This document shows positions 1 to 11,740 of a stretch of DNA of 64,000 nt, in pieces. The notes under the pieces are model-generated. The model was not told the origin of the DNA. It saw nothing but the letters and a program-made list of their open reading frames with translations, and did not search any database. The number at the start of each line of letters is the position of its first letter. The first letter of the stretch is position 1. This stretch comes from Lepas anatifera. Its lineage: Eukaryota; Arthropoda; Thecostraca; Lepadidae. The translations under genes and the position numbers were made by a program. The stretch spans positions 565,501 to 629,500 of the forward strand of contig JAOTON010000056.1 of assembly GCA_034440635.1 (NCBI GenBank), in the 5' to 3' direction.

Positions 1-581
1 CATTGGGACAAAAGCTAGACTTTCCGGAGCATTTCATAACGATTATGATAGGAAAACGTGATAAGCCCAGTGAACCAAACCGCTTTCTCCTGCACACGTG
101 ACCTAACGTCCGTGAATAAATTTCCTGCGATGAAAAAGGTCGCTCACGATTTCGCCCCATTGCAATGAGCCGAACCAATGCAATGGTACAATTTTCAGCT
201 AATCGCACGCCTGAAACGCTTTCTCCCTCTTTCCATACACCGCCAGGGTGTCCCACTCACTTCAAATAGCTCACCCAAAATAGAAGATTCGCAGCCTGAC
301 AGTCGCTGTTGCGTGGCTGCACTAGACTTTGGGACTGCTGTCGCTCTGGCATCATCAAGGCCTGCAGCAGCATTGTCTCCAGTCATTGCTCCTTCATGGA
401 ACGGGGAACGTACTCGAATGTCGATCGTACGTAAAAGGACCGCACGTAAAACGAGCTCATGTACTCCGATGTTTATTTATTTATTTGCTTTCTCAGAGAT
501 ACCCACGTTGTCGTGGAAATTAAATCTCCGTTTACACTTAACTCAATGTTACAGATCATCGTTTAACATCGATTGTGCTAA
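1..581. other. No gene recognised
   Basis: Overlapping short ORFs on both strands occur between 178 and 591, but none resembles a known domain or has convincing splice borders. I see no repeat structure here. Confidence 0.4.
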
Positions 582-881
582 TTATGGATGATAGACTATT
601 ATTATAATTATTGATTGAAAAGTCGTGGATTTTACTGATAATGGATTGACACAGTAACATAGATTATGATTTAGGGTCGGATGAGTTTCTTTATTTTCTG
701 TTTGAAGCTGTAGCTGTTCTCGGTGTGTCTTGCAGTCGCAGGCAGTGCGTTCCAGGTTCTGACGGCTCGGTGCGGGAATCTCTTGTGTGTTGTTTCTAAA
801 TTTGGTGGTCTCGTGTTGGCTGTTCGTGTTCGTGGTGGTCTCGTTTGGTTGATGCACGTGTTTTCCTGCATGGTACATCAT
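582..881 (-). pseudogene. LINE reverse-transcriptase ORF, carboxy-terminal tail only
   Basis: The minus frame 871-671 reads through a stretch containing FPHRAVRTWNALPATAR and then YSFKQKIKKLI. This matches the tail of many LINE ORF2 proteins, where a phrase like 'R..R.WN.LP..v' is followed by 'sFK.klK..l'. The upstream polymerase core is absent, so this is a truncated copy. The family is recognised by tail pattern only and the clade is uncertain. It lies on the strand opposite to the receptor gene. Confidence 0.55.
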
Positions 882-1287
882 GCCTTTTCTTGATTAGATA
901 CTTGCTTTTCTGTGGGCCCTCAGTTAGGTGAACCAATTTATGAATGGCTGATGAGTCACATGTTGAAATGAGCTCGGTAAATAGGGTCAATGGTTAAGAT
1001 CTTGCACAGGGGGAAGGGGAGGGTAACAAATACAGAAATTGCAAATGCTGAACATTCTGGCACTTACAAAAACAGTTAACAAACACAAAGACCCGATATG
1101 TGCACAAAGCACCTCCATGCATTAAACAGTCTCGGTACGGTAAGCTGCGTTCAACAAGTAAGACGACACCTATATGACAAAGCTGCAGCTAAAGCGCCAT
1201 CTGACCAGCAAATGTATCCCTGGTGCTTAATTTAGCGAGATTGAGATTCATACCGCAACAAAAGCAACAAGAGGATGAGATTGGTGG

Positions 1288-1540
1288 CATAGGCGGATCC
1301 AGGGGGAGGCAAGGGGGCACGGCCCCCGATCAACCCTCGGCGCCCCCTGAAAGGTCGATGGCGCCCCCTGAAATGTCGCTTCCCACGCCCCCCCAGGATA
1401 CGAAAGTCGGCACCCACCGACAGGGTTTGGCGCCCACCTGATAGGTTTTGCCGGTCATAAGTGGCGCCCCCTGGTCCGGATGGCGCCCCCCTCCCCCGGG
1501 AAGGTGCCCCCACCGATCGGCAATCCTGGATCCGCCTATG
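1288..1540. mobile_element. hAT-like MITE with 8-bp target duplication
   Basis: The ends form a perfect 16-bp inverted repeat, CATAGGCGGATCCAGG at 1288-1303 and its complement at 1525-1540. Both sides are flanked by the same 8-mer, ATTGGTGG, at 1280-1287 and 1541-1548. The interior is GC-rich and has no coding potential. An 8-bp duplication with this type of end points to hAT-family transposase. Diverged relatives sit near 30730-30975 and 42500-42590. Confidence 0.85.
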
Positions 1541-1548
1541 ATTGGTGG

Positions 1549-3387
1549 ACGCGGTGAAGAATCGGAGCTGCTTATTGTTCGGCATCCGTCAAACATCAAA
1601 TATAATTTTTGACAAGGGGAGGTAGGAAAAGCAGAACATAAGTAACTGAATTGCCTACATTTTTATTAGATTTGGGCCCAAACTACCACACACCAAACGC
1701 AATAGATATTTGTGGTCTGTACAGACGTCACACCCCATATCATTTGTTTATTTATCATCACTGGTTTTTTGTCTCGACAAAGATATTGATCATTCGGAAA
1801 ACCTTTATTCGCTACATCAAACCGATATGCTAGATACAGCCAGCATGAGTGAAATGCATCTGGTCCGCAAAGCTGTAGGAATCGTTTTAACGCTCTGAAT
1901 TAGGCTGGTCTTAATCGCTCCCGCCCTATCTTGGTACAGTTTTATTTTCGCTGCAATCCAATTATACACTAACGCATAATTACGGCACTTAATCTGTAGA
2001 AGGACTGAGAGCGCCAGCAGCGCTAATTAGTGTTGTGGGAGATGTGGCAGACTTGTGAAGTCTGTCATAAACCTACTGGTCTAGGTTCGCAGCATCGTGG
2101 ACAAAATCCATGGATTATAGAGGTAGCCAGAGTATCATTTGTTACGACATCCGGCTAAACAATTAAACTAAAAGGCATTTATAGATTTCGCCGTCCTGGG
2201 CCGAGGAGCAGGACATAATGGCCAAACATTAATGTTTTCACCGATTGTACGATAAGGATTTTGGTGAAGAGCTGTACCCGAATATATAATCTCAGTGCAT
2301 TAGTTACATTTTGCGTCCAGGACTCGAGGAGGCAGGATATAAAACATCTTATCAACTTACATGACATTTGCATGGCACCAGCTGTGAACGCGAGTGGGGA
2401 AGGGGAGACTTATGCCCCCCTCCCCGAAATATCAGAGTACTTATAGCAACTACATAGCCAGAGGCTATTCCAAGGCAATGGTGAGGGAGGCTCGAGCCCC
2501 TCCCCCAATGAAGTGCTAGATCCGCCACTGTGTAGAGTTCAATTCGAGGTCTCGCTCACGCTATGACCAATAATCTGTGTTTGCACCTGTTGCCCTACGA
2601 GGATTATGATGAAAGGCTGTGCCCGAATATATAATCTCAGTGCGTCTGTTCCATTCTGCATCCAGGATTCGAGAATTCAGCTCATTAAACATCTTATCAA
2701 CTTAAGAATTGGACTAGTTTATTAACTCAAAATACTAGCCAGGGCGACAGGCATGAATTCATCCTTGCCCGATATCAAGCCAGCTTCGTTCTTAAACAGG
2801 TATCAATACCATCTCCAGCAATACACTAAGAATAAAGCCAAGAGTCAAAAGATTCCCGTAATATCATGTCTCTGGCGCAACAATGTTGCTTCGTCTCGAA
2901 TTAGATGTTACTTGTTATCCAGAAGCACCTCCGTTCCGAAAACACCTAATATACCAAGGCTAGTTTTTGTTGCAAAAACGCAACGATAGGCGGAAATGAG
3001 TTAACGTTCCTCCGGGGCTCAATGTCCCATTTTTTAACTTGCTCCCACTAGCACTTGCTCTGCACTTGTAGGTTCCCTGTCATATGACATAATCCTATCT
3101 ACCTCATTTCAGTTTTTAGTCGGATCTTGAGATCGACAAAAAAACTGTAAAACATGCCCAGTGCCTAGAACGTGAAAGCGGAGACGCGGAGGTGCCAGGT
3201 CCTCGCAATGCAGAAAAACGTCGGAGCCTTTTTTACCCCAAGAAACGCATTAGAACTGATGCTGTGTAACGGGGATCGATGGCAACATGGAGTGTGCTTT
3301 CCGCCGTATATGCCTCACAGAAGCTTCCGGGTCAGAGCACAGTACCCAGAGCAAAAATGTGCCTTAACAATCAAGGAAACCAAGATG
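1549..3387. other. Flanking sequence with one decayed MITE
   Basis: A diverged copy of the short family seen at 3388-3533 lies at about 2391-2530. It has the same paired 'gaggctcgagcccctcccc' blocks and a right end reading GATCCGCCACTG. Its left end is eroded and I could not see a target duplication. Two related passages (about 2240-2345 and 2590-2700) share phrases such as 'gcccgaatatataatctcag', so they look like an old local duplication. No gene was recognised. Confidence 0.5.
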
Positions 3388-3533
3388 CAGTGAGAGATTC
3401 AAGGGGGTTAGGGGACTCAAGCCCCCCCCAAATGTCCGAGTGCCTATACATATGCGGAGACTGATCCGAGGCAATGGTGGGCAAGGCTCGAGCCCCCTAG
3501 CCCTCTGGAAATGAAGTCCTGCATCCTCCACTG
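3388..3533. mobile_element. Short hAT-like MITE, 146 bp
   Basis: It starts CAGTG and ends CCACTG. The flanks CCAAGATG (3380-3387) and CCAGGATG (3534-3541) match at seven of eight positions. The interior carries two copies of a 'gctcgagcccc' phrase. Better preserved copies are at 20126-20275 and 31148-31308. Confidence 0.7.
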
Positions 3534-3541
3534 CCAGGATG

Positions 3542-5488
3542 GTACATCTGCCCTTGCATGTTTCGGAAGTGTGACATTAATGATAACAAAAACCCACACA
3601 GGACGCAAGCAAGCTGCTGGTTTTAGGTGCCCTTTCAGTGATCTGGAAGTGTTTTTTTATAGGAAGCTGCCCTTTTCAGCCATGCGCCCGATGCTGATAC
3701 TCTGCCCATTTTTCTACGTGTATCTACATACGTTTTGAATGTGCCATTATGCCAAAAATATTTGTCGGCTGCTGATACACGTGCGTTCATACATTCCATG
3801 TTCATACTTTCATTATGCATTTTCTACTAACTCGAATATTCATACCACTTGGTCACAAAATTCCTCCTCTCCATTTTTTAACTTGAATAAAAGCCAACGT
3901 TACCTTTTGGCGGTTGAAGTTAGCAAAGTGGGCGGTTGAAGTTTGGGATGATATGCCGAGCAAAGTTCCTGTGCTGTCCAAGTGCATGCTCGCTAGGAAG
4001 TATTCTTGTTAGCAAGAGTGGATGCCAAGTTCAGAGCACACGGAAAAATTGCCAGATGTGCGTGGAGGTCGATACCATTGGCTACAAGGGCAGATCCAGG
4101 GAGGGGCAGTTGCCACTTGTCACGGAGAATGAAGATTAGATCCTCGGAACCACGGGCGCCGACGCCCCAGGGACGGTGGCACTAAAGATCCGATGCATGA
4201 CGCCAACGCAAACACAAAACAATCTTTTTCTGGAAGGAGTGTCCACCCGGGAAATATTATCAAGATAAGAGCCTACGTAACTCAGAGTTTTGGGGAAGTA
4301 CTGCTCCCCGAAATAAACAGCGCAAAGTCTTGTTGAGAGCGAGTGCCCTTTCTACGCCCCCCGCGCTGGAACAAAAAAATGAGCCAGCTTGAGGACAACG
4401 TCGCTTTCTTCAGAGAAGCTCGGGGTACATAGGCTGCGGAGGGTCCCAAATTTAACTGGATGACATACCGTGGATAGCCAGGTTTTTCAGTGAATGTCAA
4501 AATTATCGTTAAATGATTTGAACTACTCAATTTTGTTAAAATAATTGTAATAATAGACGATTTAAGGTGCAGTGTGTCCCGGTGCCCCTGACTCCCCGCG
4601 TACGGGTTATCACTGGGGGTTATGGTCATAGAAATGATTTCATAAACCCCGGAATACATTTACGATAGACGTATGTCACATACCTGCAACTAAATAACGA
4701 ATTTATAGAACCATGCCATGCATTGCAGCATGGAGGGTTCATTTCACAACCAAATGGCGTGTTCCAACGTTCCCCTTCACTTCTGAAGAATGAAGGAAAT
4801 CAAAGATCCCTACTTAAAATAGCCTATAGCCCTGTTCCAGCTGTCAGCACAGTTTTGTCAGTACCAATCAGCGGGCCGCGTTGCGCCTACGTGACAGGAC
4901 TGTAGCCTCTCCCCGGGAACTAGTTCTAGAGGTTTTACGGGCTGACGGCCTGCTGTTTGTGCTGATGGAAAACCGTAAGTGCACGAAGTGGCAGCCTAAT
5001 ATTTTTTAATGGTATAAAGGTTTAAGTTCCCTTTGCTTAGCACAAACAAGAGGCAATTATGACGCTGATGTTATTTTTCTGGAGGAGAGGTTAGAGGTCC
5101 TGCTGACAAAACTGTGCTGACTGCTGGAACAGGGCTTATGTAAGGCGAAACGGGATACGATCAACTACTACGATCCTTCGCGCACTTTGCTTTAACTCAG
5201 ATCGAACAGAACGACCGATTGATGACGAGTCGACCGATAAAACTCAGGTGTAATTACACCAAATCGACCAACTTACAAACAATTCCTCTGAAACGTTTTC
5301 CAAAACTCAGGCAGCATCAACTCGTTGCGAGGTCAATACCCTCTCTTTGCGCGTCGTCCAGAATACCCTGCAACTTTTCCTCTGTAGACATTAGGAACCG
5401 CGAAATCTTGCTGAGTTTAACTGGGCTGTTTTGTAGGCCGATAGTACTTCTCACGCACGCTTAGGCCGTGTCCCATACGCATTGCTAA
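3542..5488. other. No gene recognised
   Basis: ORFs here are short and overlap on both strands. A minus ORF of 125 codons (4659-4282) has no recognisable motif. Phrases such as 'ggcagatccaggg' at 4090 suggest further eroded hAT-like element ends. Confidence 0.4.
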
Positions 5489-6328
5489 TTAACACGCGCA
5501 TTGACGGGGGGCGGGTACCCGCCCCTCGGGCTTTTCGGAGGTAGCAGAAAAACGTCGGCGCGTAGCGCCGCCGTACTTGGCATACCTTTTTCCTCACCAT
5601 TTTTACAACTTCTGTGAAAATTTCAAAGTTAGGTCATCTCAGGTCAGGTCACCAGTACAGGTCAAGTGACCCAACCTCAAAAAAAGTTTAAGATGGCATA
5701 AGTCGGAGCATGGTGAACTTATCCAATTGAAACTCATATCACATAATGGCCCCACCGAGTTCTCTAAAATATGTTCCGGTATTTTTGATATCGATGACCT
5801 AAGGTCAGGTACGAGGCATGACCTCTCCATTGGAAATACATGGGAAAAATGTTTTTTACGGCATAACTCAGTAATGGATGGTGATAGAGCATTTATTTTA
5901 GCTGCATTGGACTCGCCTGGGCTTTGCGGTTCTAATGATATGCATTTTATATAATTTGACCCTGACCTGACCTCAGGTCAGGTCAAATCCTTGATTTGAC
6001 CTAGCAAGGTCAACTTATATATCATTCGATTCGGCTTGCTGAGAGGATTCATAAAGTTTAAGTCGTTTTGCTCTATCTTTACTTGTTCAGATGTAATGGC
6101 CGAAAAACTGAATTTACATGTTATCCCTACTACGGCATATTTTGACCTCTCATGACCTTAAATGTGACCTGACAAAAAATGCTTCAAATGTTTTCGATGG
6201 AGAAGTGGATGGGCAGCCCAACGCCCTTTACCGTTTTTCGCTACCTTCCGTGGTTCTCGAGATCTTAGGGGGCGGGTACCCGCCCCCGTCAACTCAGTGA
6301 CTCAGACCCCCGTCAATGCGCGTGTTAA
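5489..6328. mobile_element. TTAA-flanked MITE, family A, rich in AGGTCA
   Basis: The element begins and ends with TTAA at 5489-5492 and 6325-6328. Its termini are perfect inverted repeats of about 22 bp, starting TTAACACGCGCATTGACGGG and reading inward. TTAA duplication is the signature of piggyBac-type transposases, so this is probably a non-autonomous derivative. Just inside each end is a palindromic GGGCGGGTACCCGCCC block. The interior holds many AGGTCA/TGACCT hexamers, for example at 5630-5670 and 5960-6010. An inverted copy is at 63110-63914 and a right-end fragment at 35690-35856. Confidence 0.88.
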
Positions 6329-6479
6329 TCCATATCGTTCCCTCGTCGAGGACATTAGGAACGGTTGCGAGGTATGTACAAACACACTTGCGCAGACTGG
6401 GGACGTGTTCCTTTCACTCTCTACACCGGATTCTTAATAAGCCTATATAAGCGCGTACCAGTATGACATTTAAGCTTTA

Positions 6480-7030
6480 TTTCGAGTTCGGGTGAGCAGG
6501 ACCTGACATTTTTCTTAAAGGCCCAGAGACGCCCAGAAACGCATAAGTGTCTCTATTTCCAACTTTTGTTCGGCTGGAACTAGACTTTAGTCTATTTTGC
6601 CGCCCTTTCCTATTGTTGGAAGGAGAGTCATTGTTCCAACGGACTATTTTTCGAGTAGACTTAAGCTCCACATTATCGTCTCATTCTGTTCGTAGGCTTT
6701 TCGCTCAGTTAAATCTGTGATTTCACTCCAACCGCTCCCTTCTCTTGCTGAAAACTTGGATTGACACCATGGTGTTCTCCGTAAATCTATTAAATGATTT
6801 GACTAAGTCTGCTCTCTTTCCCAGCGGCTTTGCAGTTCCCGTTTTCGTTTCATGCTTGAGAAAGGCAGTTATATTCTCTTGCGAGGGAAGAGCATCATCT
6901 TGTTCATGTTTCCTCATATTCAGTGAGTGCAGGGATTCGCAGCTCACCCTGTCACCGATCTCAAACTTGAGAAGCCTGCTGAAGTAGACCACTTCCTTTT
7001 TCTCTCGTACATCATCTCTCCATGTCGCTA
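6480..7030 (-). pseudogene. Decayed mobile-element ORF, carboxy-terminal half
   Basis: Minus frame 7100-6723 reads TWRDDVREKKEVVYFSRLL, later LPSQENITAFLKHE, and ends VSIQVFSKRRERLE. The layout resembles an unnamed invertebrate transposon-associated family in which a 'lp...d...l..fl' stretch precedes 'FNkRR.gE'. The ORF is interrupted exactly at 7030/7031 by a TIR element. On the far side, at 10931, the minus strand continues in a related frame toward 11540. I infer a single old gene split by insertion. Family assignment is from memory of the pattern and is weak. Confidence 0.35.
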
Positions 7031-7559
7031 TAGGGGAGAGTGGGGTAAGATGCCCAATCGGGTAAGACGCCCCATCCCCTCTTTTGGCAATCCGGGCCAC
7101 TACTGGTAAATGATATTGTTCGTGGTCGAAAGCAGAGGCTTTGCTTGTTTTTTGCGCAAAAATTCAGTTCCCTCCTGTGAGTTGCGTGAAGCTGGTGGGT
7201 AAGTCTTTGTTTCGATGCTTTTCTAAGAAAAAAATTGCGCATATAGGTTGCAGATATCTAAAAAAATATTGAATGCGTGCTTTGTTTGATTTCACATTAC
7301 GAATGATGGCATATTTAACTCAGTAACGGAGCATTTCCCTTGAGTGTATTAATTGTATGATTTTGCCCTTCGGGTTTTATCTAGTTTGGGTACTGATGGG
7401 AAAGATGCCCCCTCAACGAATGGGGAAAGACGCCACATGGGCAACTTTCCCGGTGGAAAGGGGGCGTCTTTCCCCAGAGCAATATAACGTCATTTGTTAG
7501 AGTAAACAACTATGTGTTAAACTTGATGTTAGTCCAAACCTTACCAAGTGCATCCAATC

Positions 7560-9061
7560 ATGTGCATCCAACTATAGGAGTGTGAGTTTGACCCCACTTT
7601 TTAGTAAAGTACTGAAAAAGTGGTTTTTACTTCATTGCTGTCTCATGTGCGCCCTGTTTTAGCTGATCAACAGCATGGTTTTATGTCTGGACGTTCGTGC
7701 GTTACGAACCTGGGATCGATGTTGAGCGTGGCCTGGAGCAACATATCCGCTGGCTCACAAACTGATATAATTTATACAGACTTTAGTTCAGCCTTTCAAA
7801 GCGTAAGTCACAAACTTCTGGTTCATAAAATGGAAAAATCATTTAATATCACCGGGACATCATTGTCATGGCTAAAATCATACCTTTCTGGAAGAGAGCA
7901 GCGGGTAGTTGTGAATGGCCAATGCTCTTCGTGGATCTCGGTTACCTCAGGCACACCTGAGGGGGACATCTCTCGCCCCTCCTCTTCGCCTGTTTTATTA
8001 ACGACCTACCGACTGCTGTCCACTCGGATTGTATAATTTTCGCCGACGACTGTAAACTGTATCGCAGAGTTGACAGTACAGCTGATGCCACACAACTGCA
8101 GGTAGACGTAGATCGATTATGCGCGTGGTCAATGAAGTGGCAACTGTCACTTAATCCTTCAAAGTGTAAATATTTAACTCTGACACTTCGTACAAAGCCC
8201 ATTTTAGAAACGTACCACATAGGCAACTCGGAGCTTGAGAGAGTGAGTGAGATGCGCGATCTTGGAGTGATCATAGACTCGAAATTAACGTTTCAGTCCC
8301 ACATCGATGACATGGTGCGAAAGGCCAACAGGGCTCTAGGGCTTTTAATAAGGTCTTTCCAGACAGGGAAGAATGGTCCATCACTACAGGGGATAGATCA
8401 TAAAAGTATGATTGTGACTTTTGCGCCAACGTTCGAGTATTTTGGAATATGGCTGTGTGATATGGGGAGGAGCTGCCGACACACATCTGAAACGTGCGGA
8501 CAAAATTCAGCACAAGTTTCTTATTTGGCTCTGCGCAAGGTGTCTGTTCAAAACGTTTCACTGGAGTATGCTGACCTTCTCCGTCATTTTGGGTTGGCAT
8601 CCTTATCCGCGAGAAGGTTACAGTATGATATTATGTTCATCAGAAACATTCATAATCACAAAATTGATTCACATTTTCTTTTGGAATGCTTCCCATTGGC
8701 AGCGCCTCCGTGCACTTCGAAACTGGTTGCTTTTCAACGTTCCCTACGCCAGAACTAACACTGTAAGGTCGAGCATGTTTACCAGAATTCCCCGTGTCTG
8801 TAACAGGTTTTTAAATGCAAATAGGGACGTTGATATCTGGCACACGAGCTTAGGAGATTTTAAGAAGCGAGTGATCGCCTTTTCCTTTACTGTCTAAGGT
8901 GTATACAGTGTGCTCGACGAGTGGATGTTTTTAGCGTTATTTACATTTTATCGTTTTGGTTGTTTGATCCAGTGTACTGCTTTTATCTTATCGACTTCAT
9001 CTATAAGTGGGTTTTACTGACCCGTTGGTGATAGGTTTAATAAACTAAACTAAACTAAACT
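7560..9061 (+). pseudogene. Jockey/CR1-like LINE reverse transcriptase, frameshifted
   Basis: The polymerase domain is recognisable in pieces. About 7573-7620 reads NYRSVSLTPLFSKVL. Then 7620-7975 has DQQHGFMSGRSCVTNL, IIYTDFSSAFQSVSHKLL and SGTPEG, which are RT motifs. After a frameshift near 7975 comes LPTAVHSDCIIFADDCKLY at about 8003-8060, with the catalytic FADD. From 8132 the frame reads LSLNPSKCKYLTL and later MRDLGVIIDSKLTFQSHI. The tail frame at 8760-8897 (NRFLNA, SLGDFKKRV) matches LINE carboxy ends. The 3' end is a (TAAAC)n run at 9037-9061. At least two frameshifts and loss of the 5' half make it inactive. Confidence 0.85.
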
Positions 9062-9824
9062 TACCCATGGGCAGCGCCACGGAATTGTTACAAGGGGCTA
9101 CGGACCCCGGACTGGTGATGGCGGGGGGGAGCGGGGGACGTGGCGTGAACTTTAAATTGACAGTGTTTAAAAAGCTAATGACCATGAAGCTCATGAAAAA
9201 ATTTACGTAGATCAACGTAGGTAGGTAATAGGGAGACAATAAAAACCTAGGTCGATTCCCAAAATTTGTCGGGAGATGTCCAAAACAGATTTACGAGTTA
9301 GGGATCTGTCCTCCCGTTCCTGTCCTCTGCTTTTGACGCGCATGACCGTACGTGTTAAATGAGAGCACACTTCAATCTGTGGCTTTGTGACTAACTTTTC
9401 CAATTGAAGGCCTCGCACCTGAACACAGGCCACTAGCGCAAGGAATCCCATGACAGCCAAATTCTGTGGATGGTGCTCTCATTCGATAAAGCGAATCCCA
9501 GCTCAATCATTAGAACCTTGAGACAATTATTTGGGAGTTCACCGGACCTGGCCTGATGCCCCAACCGGAGCTGACCTCAAGGCGGGTTCAGATCAAACTG
9601 GTGTCTTGGAAGCAAAAAGCAATTAGATTAAAATGGACAAAACCATACAATATATTTTAAAACAAAATTGGCCAGAATCGGTCAATTTTTGCAAATTGGA
9701 AGGGGCTATGGCTGGACTGTTTACCCTGGATTCGCCTATGAATGAGCTAGACCTGAAATATTCCAGATGTTTAATCCTGCAAAGCTCCGTATCTGATCTC
9801 TTATGTCGTCCCTGCATTTGCCAT

Positions 9825-10040
9825 CCCGGTAGCCCAGTTGGAAGAGCGTTGGGCTCCAACCCGCTGCTCAGAAACATGCAGTGACAGTGCATGTCCAGGC
9901 TTGGGATCGGTTCTCATGAGACGCTCCGACGCTCAATAGTTTACCCGACGTAGGTCGGCTGGCAACTGACTGGTGATAATGTGACCTGAGCGGGGTGGCC
10001 GTCCCTGTGATTTGTGGGACGTTTAACTTTGACTTTAAAT
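9825..10040 (+). repeat. Probable tRNA-derived SINE
   Basis: The phrase TAGCCCAGTTGGAAGAGCG at about 9830 fits an RNA polymerase III A box. A weak B-box-like GGTTCTCATGAG follows at about 9909. The tail (gtggccgtccctgtgattt and onward) is unrelated to tRNA. No target duplication was identified. Confidence 0.45.
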
Positions 10041-10930
10041 TAAATCTTCATCGCAGGAGTTATCTAAAAGACTTGGGCGAGGCAGGAAAAAGCTGTTAAA
10101 GGGAAAGAAGACAGTGGGCATGACGATGCCAGATATCTCATTTGCGGAGGGAGTTTTGTTCTCTCGTGCAAAGAATGGTTCGAGTGCACTGCCTGCGAGG
10201 GCTGGGCCTGGGTGCCTTGACGAGAAGGCTAGACTGGGAGCCCGTGACAGTTAGTGGAAGGAAGCTTCGAGTCGCCACAAGCCACTTGTACTGTCTGAAG
10301 TGAATGTTTTGTACTTAACAGCTTCTGGCCCATATTTCTTTTAAAATGGGGAATTGCAGCAAAGGAACACATAAAAGACAAGGTAGGGGATTTAGGGGAG
10401 GTTCTCGGAAACCTCCTACCAGGTTGCCTACTTCGTTTCGTACTTCGTTGTTTGTGTGCTTGTGTGATTTTATATTACTTTTGTGGTATGTTTTTTATCC
10501 TTGGTTTTTATCGTTAGTTTCGTCAAAACGTGAAAACCACCTACATGTTCCATCAATGTGAGTGGACGCTTCTAAATACATTCTGACTTCTGAATAATAC
10601 TTAAATGATTACCAATGAAGCAAAGAACTACGAAAAAGCTACTTCATCAACTATAGACCAAAATGGGGTAAGATGCCCAATGGGGTAAGATGGGGAAAGA
10701 AGCCCCAGGGCCGTCTTACCCACCCGATGGGGTAAGATGCCCTTTTGCAAGCCTCTAGTAAAATCATAATAGTTAGAAAATATGGTAATTATCAGCAATT
10801 TCATCGACTCTATAAGGAAGATAAATGATCATGCTACGACTTGGTATCTAAAGCAGCGCTGTTGGTACCGCGGTTATCTTCATAATCCGGATTTCCCTAA
10901 ACCCTGAGCATCTTACCCCACTCTCCCCTA

Positions 10931-11740
10931 CCCTGGATAATGTGAGCAATCTTTCCGAGGGCCTGCCCTTCTACATGGGGACTGAAGTTACAGAGAAATG
11001 GGGACTTTCCTCTTTCGTTCCTTCATGACATCCTCCAATTCTCGAGTGATCGTGACGGCAGTGTCAAATAGGGGAGAGCTGCATAGTTATTTCATGGAAA
11101 GATTCGATTTTCCGATGGAAGCGCTGTCTCCTTTCATAAGTTCTGTCAGTTTCGTCGATAGTATTTTTGTGTATCTGTTTTTCTTTGTGTTACTCAGTGT
11201 ACTCAGCGTAGGTAACACGAGATCATTTTTTACCAGATTGCTGATGTTCTCATCCTTTGTCGTCATGATTTTCTTTGGAATTACATTTCCGAATGCTCCC
11301 GGAAGGACCTCTGATCTCGAGTTTACGCTCTGACGATACTCCCCGCTGATGAGCTGGAAAGTGGCCGCTTGGCTCCCCAGGTCATCGATCAGCATGGATC
11401 GAAGTCACCCAGGACATGGACGGAATCTGGAGATCGGAATCTGAACGCTTTTTAGACCTTCAGCAGAGAAGAAGCTGACTTATTCTGCTTTTGAGAATCG
11501 TCATGTTCCTCTGGAAGTTCTCTTTAATTTTAAGTTTTTTTAATTAATAATTTTTCTGTTTGAGTGTTGACTTTGCCAAACCGGCAGCGAACCCGAGCTC
11601 GTGTTGGTGAACAAGCGTCAGGGGACGGCTTATTTTTTGCTTGATGTCTTCGTGCAGAAGAGACAGGTATTGATGGTATCGTATGCCTTTGTCTCTGGAT
11701 ATGGCGCGTATTAGACCCCAGCTTCTGTGCTGATATCAAC
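10931..11740 (-). pseudogene. Decayed mobile-element ORF, amino-terminal half
   Basis: Minus frames 11395-11087 (FGNVIPKKIMTTKDENIS, LSTKLTELMKG) and 11739-11530 are open. With the 6480-7030 segment they appear to form one older ORF, now split by the TIR element at 7031-10930. I cannot name the family. The plus-strand ORF in the same place (10998-11333) is hydrophobic and T-rich and is probably the shadow. Confidence 0.3.

Larger units (their letters stand above)
7031..10930. mobile_element. TA-flanked TIR element, 3.9 kb, with nested insertions
   Basis: The outer ends are perfect inverted repeats of 22 bp at 7031-7052 and 10909-10930 (TAGGGGAGAGTGGGGTAAGA then TG). Read as TA plus a GGGGAGAG terminus, the element has a TA target duplication. 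Internal copies of the 'gggtaagatgccc' phrase occur at 7380-7490 and 10664-10740, so the original element was probably a short MITE. It has been inflated by a LINE copy (about 7560-9061), a SINE (about 9825-10040) and other sequence. It interrupts an older ORF on the minus strand. Confidence 0.75.

Noticed and set aside
10998..11333. Plus-strand hydrophobic ORF as a membrane protein
   Set aside because: It is antisense to a better candidate minus frame with a charged, more normal composition.
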